64,000 nt of DNA. Origin: Acanthacorydalis orientalis. Its lineage: Eukaryota > Arthropoda > Insecta > Megaloptera > Corydalidae. The notes under the pieces are model-generated. The model saw nothing but the letters and a program-made list of their open reading frames with translations. It was not told the DNA's origin and did not search any database. Numbering within the stretch: position 1 is the first letter of the stretch; each line of letters begins with the position of its first letter. Position numbers and translations under genes: made by a program. Where the stretch lies: positions 36,292,249-36,356,248 of the forward strand of contig CM068317.1 in NCBI GenBank assembly GCA_034766995.1, written 5' to 3'. This document shows, in pieces, positions 24,592 to 37,490 of this stretch.

Positions 24592-27250
24592 TAATATATT
24601 TTACATTATTCTGATGATCTTTTCTTTGAATCCTTCTCAATATTTGAGTTTCTGTATTTCCGTACCTTATCTTGAAGCATATTTTAGACGAATTATTATT
24701 AAAATTGGGTTATTTGTACATAGATATATTTAGTTTGTAACGGATTAATATTGCAATTTTAAAACGGTTATTAGCATGTTTCTCTTAATATATAAGTTAT
24801 CTGTGGTTTGAAATAAAATCATTTTTGCTTTAGTTGATTGTAGAAACATTATATAAGGAGAGGTAAATGGCAAGAACCCACATCATTTTAATTTAATAAT
24901 TTTTTATTTACTAATATTTTTCCTCTACAACGATTGTAATTTATTTGGAAAAAAATAAATTGTTTTTTAAAAAAATAAAAAAAGTAAAATGTATGTTAAA
25001 GATTTAAACCGTATTACTGCAAAATTTTAAGAAGAAAAATATGTTTCTCAGAAGTTAATTATCTTTCTATCATAATATTTTTAGAAAATATGCAGCATTG
25101 TACTGTCTATAATCCTTGATGATATAATTATAAATTTCTCAGCTAATTCAATGACAGGAAAGATAAAAGGAGCAATTCCTTTGAAAATTCTTTTCAGTTA
25201 TAATAGCCTTAATTTATTTTAAAGGAATAAAATAAATTTTAAATAATTACTGCGTCTTTTTAAGTAACAAGAGTGAATCATTTGCATATTGATTTCCTCA
25301 TAAGGTAGTTAAGACTTTTATTCTCATGATAAATCTATTAATGCACTGAAAGACAGGATATTTTTTTTGTAAAATACATTCCTCTATGCACATTCAAATT
25401 TGAAATATATTGAAACTAACAGTTTCTTTAAAGAAAGTATATAAATTTGTGAAAAGAAACATCTACAATATATCACTCTATCGGTCTCTTAAATAATATT
25501 TTGAACAGAAAATATGCATTGATATAAGTTATGAATACCTTTTCGTTAACTTTTTCAAATAAAAATGTTATTTTAAAATTTTACGTGCTATTCAACAAGA
25601 AATTTCCACTGATGATAAATCAGAATACAAGAGTTTGAAAGTAAGAAATAACTATTAAATTTTTCACCATAAAGTTTCTAAAACTTTTTATATAACTAAT
25701 GAAGTATCTAAGAAATCATTTTAATTTGTTGATTGAACATTATGTAAATTGTTAGATAAAAAACGACTATTATTAAAACTCGTTCACGTCGATAAAAATT
25801 TAAGTATATAACATTTTTTTAAAAAATTAAGGTACTTTCCAGTTTTCAGGATTAATAATAATAAATCTTTAGTTCATTCATTCATGAAAAGTGAAAAATT
25901 ACTTTAAAATCTTATTAAAAAGTTACACCTTCTATACTCAATCAATTTTAACATAGAAACTAGGTCAACTGATCAAGTTTTAAATGCATAAGATTTAGAG
26001 CTTAAGTCCAGGCTTATTTATTAGTTCAATTAATTAGGTAAAAATTGCATTGTAAAATATTATATTTTAATTTTATACGTTATTTCAGTATAAAAGTCTG
26101 CATCCTTTATTTATTACTCACTGACTTGTATTTTTTTTTCGTAATATAATTAAAGATTGAGAAATAAATTATTAATTGTTATTATATAATAACTATTGGT
26201 ATTTTAAAATGATTTTCATTTTTTATTATGAAACGAATTTCGATTTTTATTATAAAAACTAATTTATCGAATTTCATAAAAGTTTTTTTCACTAATTACA
26301 AATTTTTTTGACCAAACATGTTCAATAAGTAATTATTGATCATTGCTGGTTGTTACTCATGCATATTTTGATGGTTATAGTATTTTTGTCAAATTTCTAA
26401 GACACAAGAGGACAGCGATCGAAATGATCATAAGCGACAATCAGAAATTATCAATTATCACTTATTCTATAGTATATTTCTCTAGTTTATGGTGAGAGTG
26501 AAAAATTCACTTACAAAGGTTAAATTAGTCTTAGTGCTAGAAATATAACTCACTAAATTTAAATCTTAGTAAAAATTTTCGTAAATAGTATAAAAAATTA
26601 GATTCAATTATAAAAGAGACAAATCAGTAACACTTTAATTTTGTATTATGTAAAATACTACACAAGAAAAATATTTACTTCTGTAAGTATTTTTAAATTT
26701 TCTTCTTGAATACCTATATTATTAATATATGTTTTTGATTAATTATTATATTAAAAAAAAACAGAGTATAAAATTAAATATTATTTTGAAAAAAAATAAT
26801 AAAATTCTTATATTGTGTAAAAATAAAAACATGTAACATTTATTATATTTAATAATCATTTTTAAAATCTTTATTTAGTTTTAAGACTCTATAAATAATT
26901 TTAATTAAGGTTATCTTTATAATCTATTAATCAGTTGTGTTATACAACCCAATAAAATTGTTTTCAACAATAATAGTGTATAATGCATTAACATTACCTG
27001 AAATAATATCAAAAAAATCTTATTAAATCTCCATTAAAAGTTTGAAATACATATGTACTTCTTAAATATTAGAAAAAAAACATTATTCACTTCTAAATAT
27101 CATTAATGAAGAACTAAAAATTGTATTGTAAGAACATATCTGTTTAAACTGTTTGAAATATTTTAAAATTCAGTTTTACTTGGTATTTAATTGAAGAAAA
27201 ATGTTTGTATTTTCTTTGTTCCATGTTTTTAAATCTCTCTGTCAAAAATT
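24592..27250. other. AT-rich DNA, no feature seen
   Basis: No microsatellite over 25 bp, no palindrome and no ORF worth naming. This is the longest stretch without any repeat. Confidence 0.5.
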
Positions 27251-27254
27251 AAGC

Positions 27255-27350
27255 TTTATATATGCATCCGGCTGTGGGTGAGCATTCTCCACAAATACCA
27301 TAGTTTATAAAGCCGAGTAATTTGACCTGCTTTCTTAGATTGTAGGAAGA
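27255..27350. other. Short GC-richer island
   Basis: It contains TGTGG..CCACA inverted arms (about 27272-27292) and TGACCT (27323-27328), a nuclear-receptor half-site. No ORF. Confidence 0.25.
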
Positions 27351-27404
27351 CCATTTTATTTTTTTAATTTTTTAAGTAAATTCATTTTAATTCAAACTAT
27401 AATT

Positions 27405-27471
<67 letters not shown>

Positions 27472-27481
27472 AGTGCGTGTG
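27405..27481. repeat. (AC)n-(AT)n-(GT)n self-complementary microsatellite
   Basis: ACACAC.. on the left, (AT)n in the middle, GTGTGT.. on the right, so the whole array is close to one palindrome. Confidence 0.95.
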
Positions 27482-28750
27482 TAAACTTATAAAAATAAAA
27501 TAATTGAAAACTAAACTCAAATATGAATAAAATTAATTGCAGAAGAAATTTATAATAAACACATTTATATTTTATTTTCGAAGTTGTTTTCCTTATAGAC
27601 GAAAATAAGAAACTAGAACATTGATGTAAATTTTTAGTGTGAAAACTGTGTATTATTGATTAAATAAGTCTGGAATACATAGATAGCTTTTCAATAAAAG
27701 CAAGGTTTTCAGTAGAATTGATTACCGTGAGAAATTTCTAGAATATCTCCTATATTTTATTATTTTCTGTTCCTAATTATTTCTGTTTGTCTTGTAATAT
27801 ACTCGTATATACGTGTACAAATTATTCTATGATAATTTCTGATTAATTTATTTTCTTATATACTTTTTAATATTTTCAAAATTAATTTCTTATTTTAAAT
27901 TGAAATTTATTAAAATATTTGCATATTTATTAAGTAAATTATTTGAAAATATTTATTAAAAAACATTAATTTAAACAAATATATTTTATAGTAAACATAG
28001 TTGTTATAGAACGTGTACTTTAGTAAAATTCACAAATTGAAAAGGATGGATATTTAAAAAGGATGTTTTTTCTTTTATTTTTTAAATTTTGAATTTATGT
28101 TAAAAATATGTTAGCAATTTCTAAAATAATTTTCTTTTTAGAGATATTTTTTGTTACACTTTGAATATTTTTTCTAAGTTAAAATTTACAATGTACTCTT
28201 TTTAAGAAATAATAATTAAAAAGTTACAATTAATAAAATTATTTTTATTTTATGATTTTTTAAATTTGATAAATCATAATCCATAAGTTGTTTTTCCATT
28301 TTAAAATATATTGTCTAATCATATTTCAAATTTAGTTATACATAGAGAGGATGAATGTATTCAAAATATCATGTTATGTATATTAAACAGTATATTTAAT
28401 AATATTTATGCAATATTTCAACTTGTTGACATATTGCCTTTATTATAAATCATATATATGCCTTGATTATACATTTTATATTTATTACAAATGACCCAAT
28501 AAATTTATTTGATTAATTACTTAATTAACAGTAACTAGCTACATTCGTGTTAAGCATCCATATATTTCTAGCTACAACATTATTGATGACATAAAAAAAA
28601 TGTCAATATTTTTTTTTAAAAAAAAGAAAATGAATGAATAAGTAAACGTTATAAATAAACATTTAAAAAGTCGTATATTTTAACCTTTTGCGATCAACAG
28701 ACGTATATTCACACAAATAAGAACTCCCTGCTGACCAATATTCGTAATAG

Positions 28751-28798
28751 AACGCAAAGGACGTACTAAATGTGTATCATTTAGTATGTTCTTTCGTT
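28751..28798. repeat. Isolated stem-loop, about 20-bp stem
   Basis: AAAGGACGTACTAAAT (28756-28771) pairs with ATTTAGTATGTTCTTT (28779-28794) around the 7-nt loop GTGTATC, with two non-Watson-Crick positions. The pairing extends outward to AACG/CGTT with one bulged base. It lies in a GC-richer island. It could be a short MITE, a regulatory palindrome or a small-RNA hairpin; the stem is shorter than most animal pre-miRNAs. Confidence 0.5.
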
Positions 28799-28918
28799 TT
28801 GGTTTCCTCGGCTTTTTGTCCTTGAGAGTATATATTTTAATTAAAAATATCAAAGGTTAATTCTCATACTAGGATAACATTCTCATAAAGGTTAGAATGA
28901 TAATCAGATAGCTTGTTT

Positions 28919-28922
<4 letters not shown>

Positions 28923-28990
<68 letters not shown>
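28923..28990. repeat. (TA)n microsatellite
   Basis: About 68 bp, uninterrupted. Confidence 0.95.
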
Positions 28991-28991
<1 letters not shown>

Positions 28992-29789
28992 CTATATGGG
29001 GTGTAAACAGATCACACTATATTCACTCTTTATTCAAACATCAAATGATATTTTGTTAGAGAACTTTCATGTTTTAATAACCTTTTAATTTGAAAGGAAA
29101 AAAGTGCTTTAAACATTGATATAAAATAATCTAAAAACTATGTAGTATTTGTTTATTCGTTTTATTGATTTTTTTGTTTCAGTTGTATTCGTTTCTTAAT
29201 AAAAAATATTTTTAGACGAAAAATGTTATTTTTTCAAAATAAACTAGTTTGATATTGTGAATTAAAAGTATTAGATATTTTTTAATAAGTACATTTAATT
29301 TATGGGAGAATATAAAAATATATACAATATTATGTAATTGTAGATAAACTTATATGATTATTTTATTTAGATTAATTGTGTGGAAATCACTGAATTATAA
29401 AATTGTGTAATTAATTTGATTTTTTTGTATAAATTAGAAAATAATAGAATTTTTTATACTATTAGATATGAAAATCTATCATTTTTTAAGAATATTGTAA
29501 AAAAACTAATAGAGTTCGTAATGCATGTACTTAATTTTTTAAATCATTACTTTTCATTAATTGTCATTTCTTAAAAAAATATTTAATGTGTGTTATATTT
29601 AATTGTAAGTAGTATACATACATATATATATATATATATATATGTTTACACACCTGATTTTTCATTTATATTTACTACTAACAATTGTTGATTCACTGTT
29701 ATGTTTCTTCTGGAAAAAATCAATTGGTGTTTGACTTAATACCACCACTTACCGCAATTTAAAAATCTCATTTATAGAAAAAAAAACGA

Positions 29790-30175
29790 ATTGTCAGCGT
29801 TTCCGATTTCATTTATCTACATTACGCGAGCATTTATTTATATCGACCGTCAATAAATAAGCCTTGCTGGCAGCTTCGAAAGAAAATCAATGCCGAGCTC
29901 GTCTTCCATGTACTTTAAAATGAATTCCCGCCATCGAATTTTATCTGCATCGATTAAGGTGACATCTAGCGAGGTTCGTGCACTGTAATTTATTTTCGCA
30001 CTACATGTTGTCATCTATACGAGCTTTACAAACATTACATGTGCTTTTTTATCCTGCGTAGAACATTCGAGAGAGCTTTTACTCCTTACGAAGTGACTAC
30101 GTTTGCCATCTAGCGAGGGATGAATGTAAATTACCTGCGTACGTGCTGAATATGCAGACATCTAAATTTAAATGT
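29790..30175. promoter_or_regulatory. Candidate regulatory island with CTCF-like boxes
   Basis: About 385 bp of complex, CpG-containing sequence without microsatellite or ORF. GCCATCTAGCGAGG at 30105-30118 and GACATCTAGCGAGG at 29961-29974 differ by one base and lie 144 bp apart in the same orientation. A looser version (GTCATCTATACGAG) is at 30010-30023. Read on the minus strand, the core CTAGATGGC fits the right half of the animal CTCF consensus (YAGRKGGC). A homeodomain-type CAATAAATAA lies at about 29855. An insulator or enhancer is inferred, not shown. Confidence 0.4.
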
Positions 30176-30908
30176 GTTTTGAGTTTAGTACAGCAAATGG
30201 GCGTTTTGTATTCTCATTGTTACACATTTTTTTTCTTTTTTTATGTTTTAGGCTGTGTTACATTAAAATATGTTACAAAAAAATACATACAAATTGTCAC
30301 AATATGAGAAAAGTATATATCTTTTTTTGAGCATGCCTTAGAAGCTTGGATTTTTTTATATTTATAACATGTATATTAGAGTCTTAAAAAATAACGGAAT
30401 TTATAAATTTACGGAAAGATTAATTTTAAAGACTAATTAACAAATTGTATCTCTGGAAGACGGTTAATGTATTCGAGATTAAATAATAATAGAAAAACGT
30501 GCCTGTAATACATACTAGAAAATTTACAATGTGACTTAAAGATAAAAAATAGTCGAAATTGAACAAATATATTAGAAAACTTACTAAACAAAAAGTATAT
30601 AAATTAATATATTTGCGTAATGTAACTCGAAAAGATATTTTATCAATTGAAAACGCTTTTTTAAAAATGAAAAAAATGGCTTAAAAGATTTAGTCCGAAA
30701 GTCAGAGAAGACAGATTTTGTTTAACTCTATAATTAATTCATTTATTGTCAAAATATCCAAACCCGGAAAATAAACAATATTTGTTTTATGCAAGAAAAT
30801 CATAGTTATTCTATGGAAGTAGTTTATTTAAAAAAAAAAAATAAACGGCGGCATTTTTATATTAAGTACACAAAGTCAATACTTATGAATACTTATTAAC
30901 ACCGGTGT

Positions 30909-30909
<1 letters not shown>

Positions 30910-30985
<76 letters not shown>

Positions 30986-31000
30986 GTGTGTGTATGTGTA
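30910..31000. repeat. (TA)n-(TG)n compound microsatellite
   Basis: (AT)n of about 70 bp followed by TGTGTGTGTATGTG. Confidence 0.95.
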
Positions 31001-31106
31001 CATCAAAGACTCAAACACAGAATTGAAATATATCGTCAATGTAACACACGTTTTCACTTTTCTACAACAGATGGAAACGAAGTGCTTTCAGGGAACTGTA
31101 TTTTCT

Positions 31107-31110
<4 letters not shown>

Positions 31111-31160
<50 letters not shown>

Positions 31161-31183
31161 ATGTGTGTGTGTGTGTGTGTGTG
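31111..31183. repeat. (TA)n-(TG)n compound microsatellite
   Basis: (AT)n of 44 bp followed by about 29 bp of (GT)n. It repeats the structure of its neighbour 110 bp to the left. Confidence 0.95.
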
Positions 31184-31224
31184 AATTTGGTATTTTTAGT
31201 ATATGTCTGTACGTGTTTGTAGCA

Positions 31225-31500
31225 ATATTTTAGCAGTTACTGACTCTGTCTCTGTCCTGACAACACGACATTGTTATCTCTGCTTTGTTCAACATCGCAA
31301 TATTTGTGAACAACACATTGGAATTGTTCACTGTATTATCGACGTAAGGGGTACATAAATAGTGCATAATATTCCCGTTGGGCTAAAAGCTGCGCCATGA
31401 CCCGCTAAAAGCACTCATAATGTCCTTGAACTTCGTACATACTCCCAATTCATTCCCGTTTGTACGTATGTGAGATTATCGAGCGGTTCATATTGATTTT
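31225..31500. promoter_or_regulatory. Candidate enhancer island with spaced motif repeats
   Basis: TTGTTCA occurs at 31285-31291 and 31324-31330, with the inverse TGAACAA between them at 31307-31313. GCTAAAAGC is repeated exactly at 31382-31390 and 31404-31412, 22 bp apart, two helical turns. ATTGTTATCT (Sox and GATA-type words) is at about 31270. There is no ORF or simple repeat inside. Clusters of short spaced motifs in complex DNA suggest a cis-regulatory element. Confidence 0.4.
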
Positions 31501-31697
31501 CAGATTGCAGATTTAAGAGTTTTAACGTTGTTTTAGATTGAGTGCTGGAAATAATTGCTTTCCTGATTATATCAATTGTTCACTACTTACTGATTGCCAA
31601 ATGTTTTACTTGACGATGTAATTAAGTTGTTTCCTGTGTGAAATTTAGGGTACCCTGTATTTAAATAGCAGCGGATACATAAATTAATACCAACACA

Positions 31698-31701
<4 letters not shown>

Positions 31702-31733
<32 letters not shown>
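31702..31733. repeat. (TA)n microsatellite
   Basis: About 32 bp, uninterrupted. Confidence 0.9.
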
Positions 31734-31735
<2 letters not shown>

Positions 31736-32969
31736 AAGATATATATATTGAATATACTTCATTGACATTTACTGATGAATGTTTCAGTTTATAAAAAAAT
31801 TTATAAGTTGCAAATTGATAACAAGTTGAACACTTCTTGAACGTAAAACAAATATTAAAACTCCATTAACTCAATCAATTAATGTAATTATAAAGTATTT
31901 TGTTTAAAACTTACTTTGTATTTGTTTCATCTTGTTAATGAAAATTAAATTGTCCTCGTATTTCACTTTCAGCTAAATTAAAATGAATAAGTATCGCTTG
32001 TAAATGAAATATTTCGTAAATTGTTGGAGAGGTTAAGAACCTTGTTTATTTGTATATCACATATTTTATTCATTTATGCGACAAAATTTTGGTTTGAATT
32101 ACAAAATTTAGTATCATAATTTGTTGAGAGAAAAAGGTAGAAAACAATTACATTCGTTTAATTTGGTTATACGGATATTTAAAAAGATGATTATATACTT
32201 TATATTTTCTCCATGTGGATACAATTATTACTTATCAGTGCTTAAATTCATTTATAAATTAAAATATTCAAAATTTTAAAATTAACAATTACACTGCAAC
32301 AGACAAATAGTGTTTAATCTTTTATAAACTTATCATAATTTCAAATTTTCTTATTACTTTATGGACTATTTGAAAGTAAGAATTTTTCTTAATTTAAAAT
32401 ATTTAATCAATAAGTATGTAAAATATAAAAGAATAATTCTAATTTTTTAAGATAATCAAATAATTTAGTTTTGTTTTTATTTTTGTAACTTGAGTTGAAA
32501 TCTGCTGAATATAATATAATTATAAATTCTCTTTTTTTTTAAAAAAAAGATATTTTTGGACATAATGATTGAACAGTCACTGAAATACGCTTAAGTAATT
32601 ATCTGTAATAATTTTGACCAGAGAAATGATTATTAGTGTTGGATTGATAAAAAAAATATTTGTTAAAGTGATTTAACCACGGTGACGAATCTATTGTGAC
32701 AAATCATCAACTTTATACTTAAATCTTTACAAATTTCTTTAATAATGTGTTTATAAAAATATTGGTTAATAAAAGTTAGATGTATTTATCCAATATTTAA
32801 TTATAGTATTCAGTTCAGTATAGATGAAAATATATTGTAGTTAACAGAAAAAAATTAAGGAATATAAATTATTTAAATTACTTTTTAGAATGTTTTACAA
32901 TAATACAGAGTTTTATACAAAGGTAATATCAGTTTTCCTTTCTATTTTAAAACTTTTTAATTAAAATCA

Positions 32970-33027
32970 TTATATATATATATATATATATTATATAATA
33001 ATATTATATAATATATATATATATATT
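32970..33027. repeat. (TA)n microsatellite with TTATATAA blocks
   Basis: Two (TA)n tracts around TTATATAATAATATTATATAA, itself nearly palindromic. Confidence 0.9.
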
Positions 33028-33864
33028 AGAATACGTTTCATATATGATTTTTTATTTATTTTTAGAGAAAAATAAATATCCCTTTTCAACCACTTAAATT
33101 TTTATAATCAGCTTGTTTGAGTCAGAGTATTAAAATATAAAACAGAATAATTTGACAGTTATAATACAAATATTTTTTGTATGTACAATTTCGTACCTAA
33201 AATAATTGTCGTTTATTAATCTGGATTGAAATTTTTGATATAAAAATAATAATTTTTTTTTCATTCATTTAATATAATAAAAAAATCTAACTGACTTTTT
33301 TGAACAAAAAACTCATCAGTTCGCTTATCTTAATTATATGTATAAATACTTTATTTTCACACTCACGCATTTTTTATTTTACGCTTAATTATTTAATTGA
33401 TAAAATTGAATTGTAAATGTGATTCGAAGTAAAAGCTTTTTTTAATTAAAAGTGACAACTACTGCGATAGTGTGTTTAACGTGTAGGTCAACATGCTTGA
33501 AATTTGACATCGAACGTTTTTTTATGCTTATATTTTTTGTCAATTTGTTGTATTTATTAATACATTGTTTTCTCTGGTTTATCTGATGATTTTAAATACT
33601 TTCATATTCAGAAATTAAAAATTAAATGAAATAGTTCATAAAATCTATTTATTTCTAATACAAGTTAATTTTGAAAACTTGATTATTGAATAATCAATTG
33701 AAATAAATATTCTTATAAAAAAACGTTTTATAAAAAAAAAATCACACAGAAATGATAAAACTGAATTTTGTACATATTTTCAAAACGCATTTATTTTTCA
33801 CAGATAATAAAAATTTACTTATCTTCAAGTGAATAATAAAAGTACATTATAAAAAAATTTTTAC

Positions 33865-34085
33865 TCTCAGCACCCACGCGAAGCTTATAAATAATTTACG
33901 TAAAGCTCGTATTTATTCATTAAATTAGTCTCGTTGCTTGGATCTAAGCTTCCTTTTACCTCGCAGCTTTTATTAAAAGTACTATTAACGTGTGCACGTA
34001 GCTACTTTCACATTATGTTCAATGTTTGACATTCGCATAACTTAAATTGGCCTAACTGTACTTCTATATAGGACGGATAATAATT
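33865..34085. other. GC-richer non-coding island
   Basis: It contains TTATAAATAATTTACG (homeodomain-type words) and the inverted pair ACGTG-TG-CACGT at about 33990. There is no ORF or simple repeat. A regulatory element is possible. Confidence 0.3.
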
Positions 34086-35357
34086 TCTTATTTAGTTTGA
34101 CTTACGAAGATTTCTACGTTATCGTATTATTAATTATGGTTTACCTGCATTAATTTTAATATAAGGATGATTTTATTTACTGTTTGTTTATCTTCAATAT
34201 TCTGCGTCTTAAAAATACTTTCATATTCAATTAAGTTGTAGATTATATTTCTATATTTTATAATTTCAAAATAAATTTGATTTCTCATTCCTTTTTAACA
34301 CTATAGTTATATTTAGTAATTTTTAATTTTGTACATTTGTGAAGTATATGAATTTAAAGTTATTTTTTGTTTCAATTTTCTACTATTTCACATAAATGAT
34401 TGCTGAATTCTATGAAACTATTTAGATAGAATCCTTTCACATGTAAATTATCTAATAAAAATAATGAAGTTTTAAGTTTTTTATGCACTTGATTAAATTA
34501 ATTATTGGAATTGAGGCTAAATTCCCTTTAAAACTTACTTTTCCACAAACTACAATTTTTACTAATGTTCAATTATGACTTTTAAATAATTGGTCATTGA
34601 ATATTTTTCATTTTTGTTTATGCACATTCTTATGATGATGCCGTATCTTAATATCAATAAAGTACATGAAAAACTCTCAACTTCTTTCTGTTCTTTTCTC
34701 TTAGATTGATGGTATTACTATCTAAATAATCATACACACAAGCAATAATAAATATAATCGATTACTGAATATTTTTTTAGAATTTTTTTCTGGATTGTTG
34801 GATGAATGAACAATTTATAAAGTAAAATTTGCTAAATTGTTCAAAATTTATATTGTAACACTAGAATATGATCTGATATTCTAGGATTCATTGTTAGTAT
34901 TCTGGATTTGTATTTATGTAGGTGTGTTTATGTTATTAATTTTCTATGAAATAATATTTGAAATACTCTCATAAATATTATAGAAAGCATTCATTATAAA
35001 ATATTTAATATGCAATACGTATATAATATACAATCGAAGATACTGATAGAATTTTGTTAAAGATTTTCGCTATAGAAAGGTTGTTTATAAGGAGGTTTTA
35101 TTAAATTCACTTGTGCTTTTTTCATTTGACATTTTTGAAAAATATTAAATGTTTATTTTTATGACAATATTTGTCTGCATTATGTCATAAATTTACTTGG
35201 AATTGTCCAAATAATGAAACTAAATCTTTTTACAGACAAATGCTTTAAGAAGTGATGTTTATATTTCATATCACTGCATGTCATAAATTATACACTGGTT
35301 TAGTATGTAACAAGAGAATGTACTTTATGTTGAGAAAATTATATTATTTCTTACACT

Positions 35358-35399
35358 GTATATATATATATATACATATGTATATATATATATATATAC

Positions 35400-35430
<31 letters not shown>
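35358..35430. repeat. (TA)n with repeated TACATATGTA
   Basis: Two TACATATGTA palindromes about 26 bp apart in (TA)n, suggesting a duplicated unit. Confidence 0.9.
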
Positions 35431-35647
35431 CACTTATGTAACATACTAAAAATGTTTGAATAAAAAATATTTTTGTCAACCTTTCATATTACTTTTTTAA
35501 GGTTTTGAATTGCAGTTAAATAAATTTAAGATATAATAAAATATAATAAAATTTAAACCTGAAAAATATTTCAATTAAAGTTAAATAATAATATTTAAAA
35601 TCAGAGTGTTTTTAATTAGTTTGTTGTTTATCTAAAACTAAAATAAG

Positions 35648-35868
35648 TTCAAGAATACAGTTTTAGCGGACAATGTAGCAAAATACATTGACGACATCAT
35701 TGACTCAAAGCCGCTATCTTTTTTTCGACAAGGAATTCGTAGTTACCCGACAGGTGAATCAAAATTATATAAAGTAATGGAGTATATTTTGAAAATTGTG
35801 ATATATTTCATTTTTTCGTTAACATCCATTTTCTATAAAAAAGATAGTAAATTCATTTTTACACCTTA
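35648..35868 (+). mobile_element. Mariner 3' remnant, copy 3
   Basis: The plus strand encodes the end of a mariner transposase: VLAD, then NVAKYIDDIIDSKPLSFFRQ, then GIR. After one frame change LPDR*IKII*SNGVYF follows, with W again replaced by a stop. This is the conserved LPDRW..VI..NG.YF tail. The 3' untranslated part and an inverted-repeat end (ATTCATTTTTACACC) follow and match the ends of copies 1 and 2. The right end runs directly into a large (TA)n tract. The left boundary is not clear, and nothing of the N-terminus or catalytic core was found, so the copy is truncated or deleted. It keeps slightly more C-terminal coding sequence than copies 1 and 2. Confidence 0.75.
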
Positions 35869-35877
35869 TATATATAA

Positions 35878-35942
<65 letters not shown>

Positions 35943-35979
35943 TATACATATATATGTATATATATATATGTATGCATGC
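35869..35979. repeat. (TA)n compound microsatellite at mariner copy 3
   Basis: It starts at the right inverted-repeat end of the mariner remnant and ends with TATGTATGCATGCA. Confidence 0.95.
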
Positions 35980-35999
35980 ATAATTTTATCGGCTTGAAA

Positions 36000-37440
36000 T
36001 TTCCAAAAATGAAGTACAATATAGTTATATTTTTCAAGTATTACATATCGAAGCTGAATGGACGAATATATAATTAATCAATACAAAGCTTGTCAGTTTG
36101 ATCTGTCGAATTAATTTATTAACGTTTGTATGTTTATAAATAGATGTGCTTACACCTGAATTTTTCAATAGGGGCTATTCAAATCATTTTTTACAGCAAT
36201 CAACTTAAAAGGGTTTTTTAGTCAAACATACAATTATGAAAATTATATTCCAGATCAATTTTGTTTGTTTTACTTTATAATTTATAACACCTATATGTTT
36301 TTTGTATGTTTAAAATATTGAAAATATTCAAAATTGAAAAAATTACTTACAATTTAAATATTTTATGATAATCTTTTGAAAATATTGCTACCTTTTAATA
36401 TCATAATAAATTTTATTACAAACATTTTAAAAGGTAAAAGAGACGTTTATATATATATATATAATTCATTTTTTAATATATTCCTATATCAAACTTTTAT
36501 AATATATGAAAAAACTTTTAAAGTCAAAGTTCATATGAGTAAAGCATGATTGTTTTTTTTAGAAACACGAGTTTGGAAAATATTGTTATATACACTGATC
36601 AATGTATTACAAGTTTAAATAAATAAATTGAATATTTAATGTTTTCATAATAAAGCGATTGCATCGAATTAAATAAATTTAATAAAAAATAATAAAAAGA
36701 ATGGTTAAAAATCATTAATGTAAAAACTTTAAAAAAGAAAATATACTTTTTTATTGTAAATTCTTAATAATTAAAATAATCTGAGATACATGAACGAAAT
36801 AAGAAATATATAAATTATAATAAATATTTATGTTTTAGTTGTTAAATCCATACTCATAAGGAATTCTTATTCGAGGAAAGTGATTATAGGCGTTGTTTAT
36901 TTTTAATGAAATAAATGAAATTTGGTTTTAATTAATGGTTTCTTACTGAAGTAAATTCATAAGGAATACACGCAGCCTAATAGATTTGTAAGAAATTTTA
37001 CAAACAATACTTCTCAATTTATTCGTTATTTGTATATTATTCTTCTTTAATTTGGTTTCTCCGTGAAAATTTAAAAAATGGAAAATAATTGTTTCAGAAA
37101 AACGATAAAAATATTTTATATACTTTTTCTAAGAAAAGTTTGATTTCATTTTCAGTTTAATATGATTTATACATGATTTTTTATTTATATACGATTTAAT
37201 TAATAATTATATACTACTTTTTATGATTTTAAAACTGAAATCTCACTTTAAAACGATCAGTTTTAAAATAAATATTTTTGTTGAAATTGATTTATTAAAT
37301 TATTTGTCCGAAAACTATTTGTATATAAATTAATAAACGTTCATTGATATTCAGCTTTTATGGAGTTTTAAATAAAAATATGAACATATAAAAAAGAAAA
37401 TATACATTAGTTCATTGAAAAGAAAAAAATGAAATGAATT

Positions 37441-37490
<50 letters not shown>

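Noticed and set aside
32530..32550. T-run/A-run palindromes (also at about 552, 8935 and 28611)
   Set aside because: Homopolymer juxtaposition is common in such AT-rich DNA and carries no further structure.
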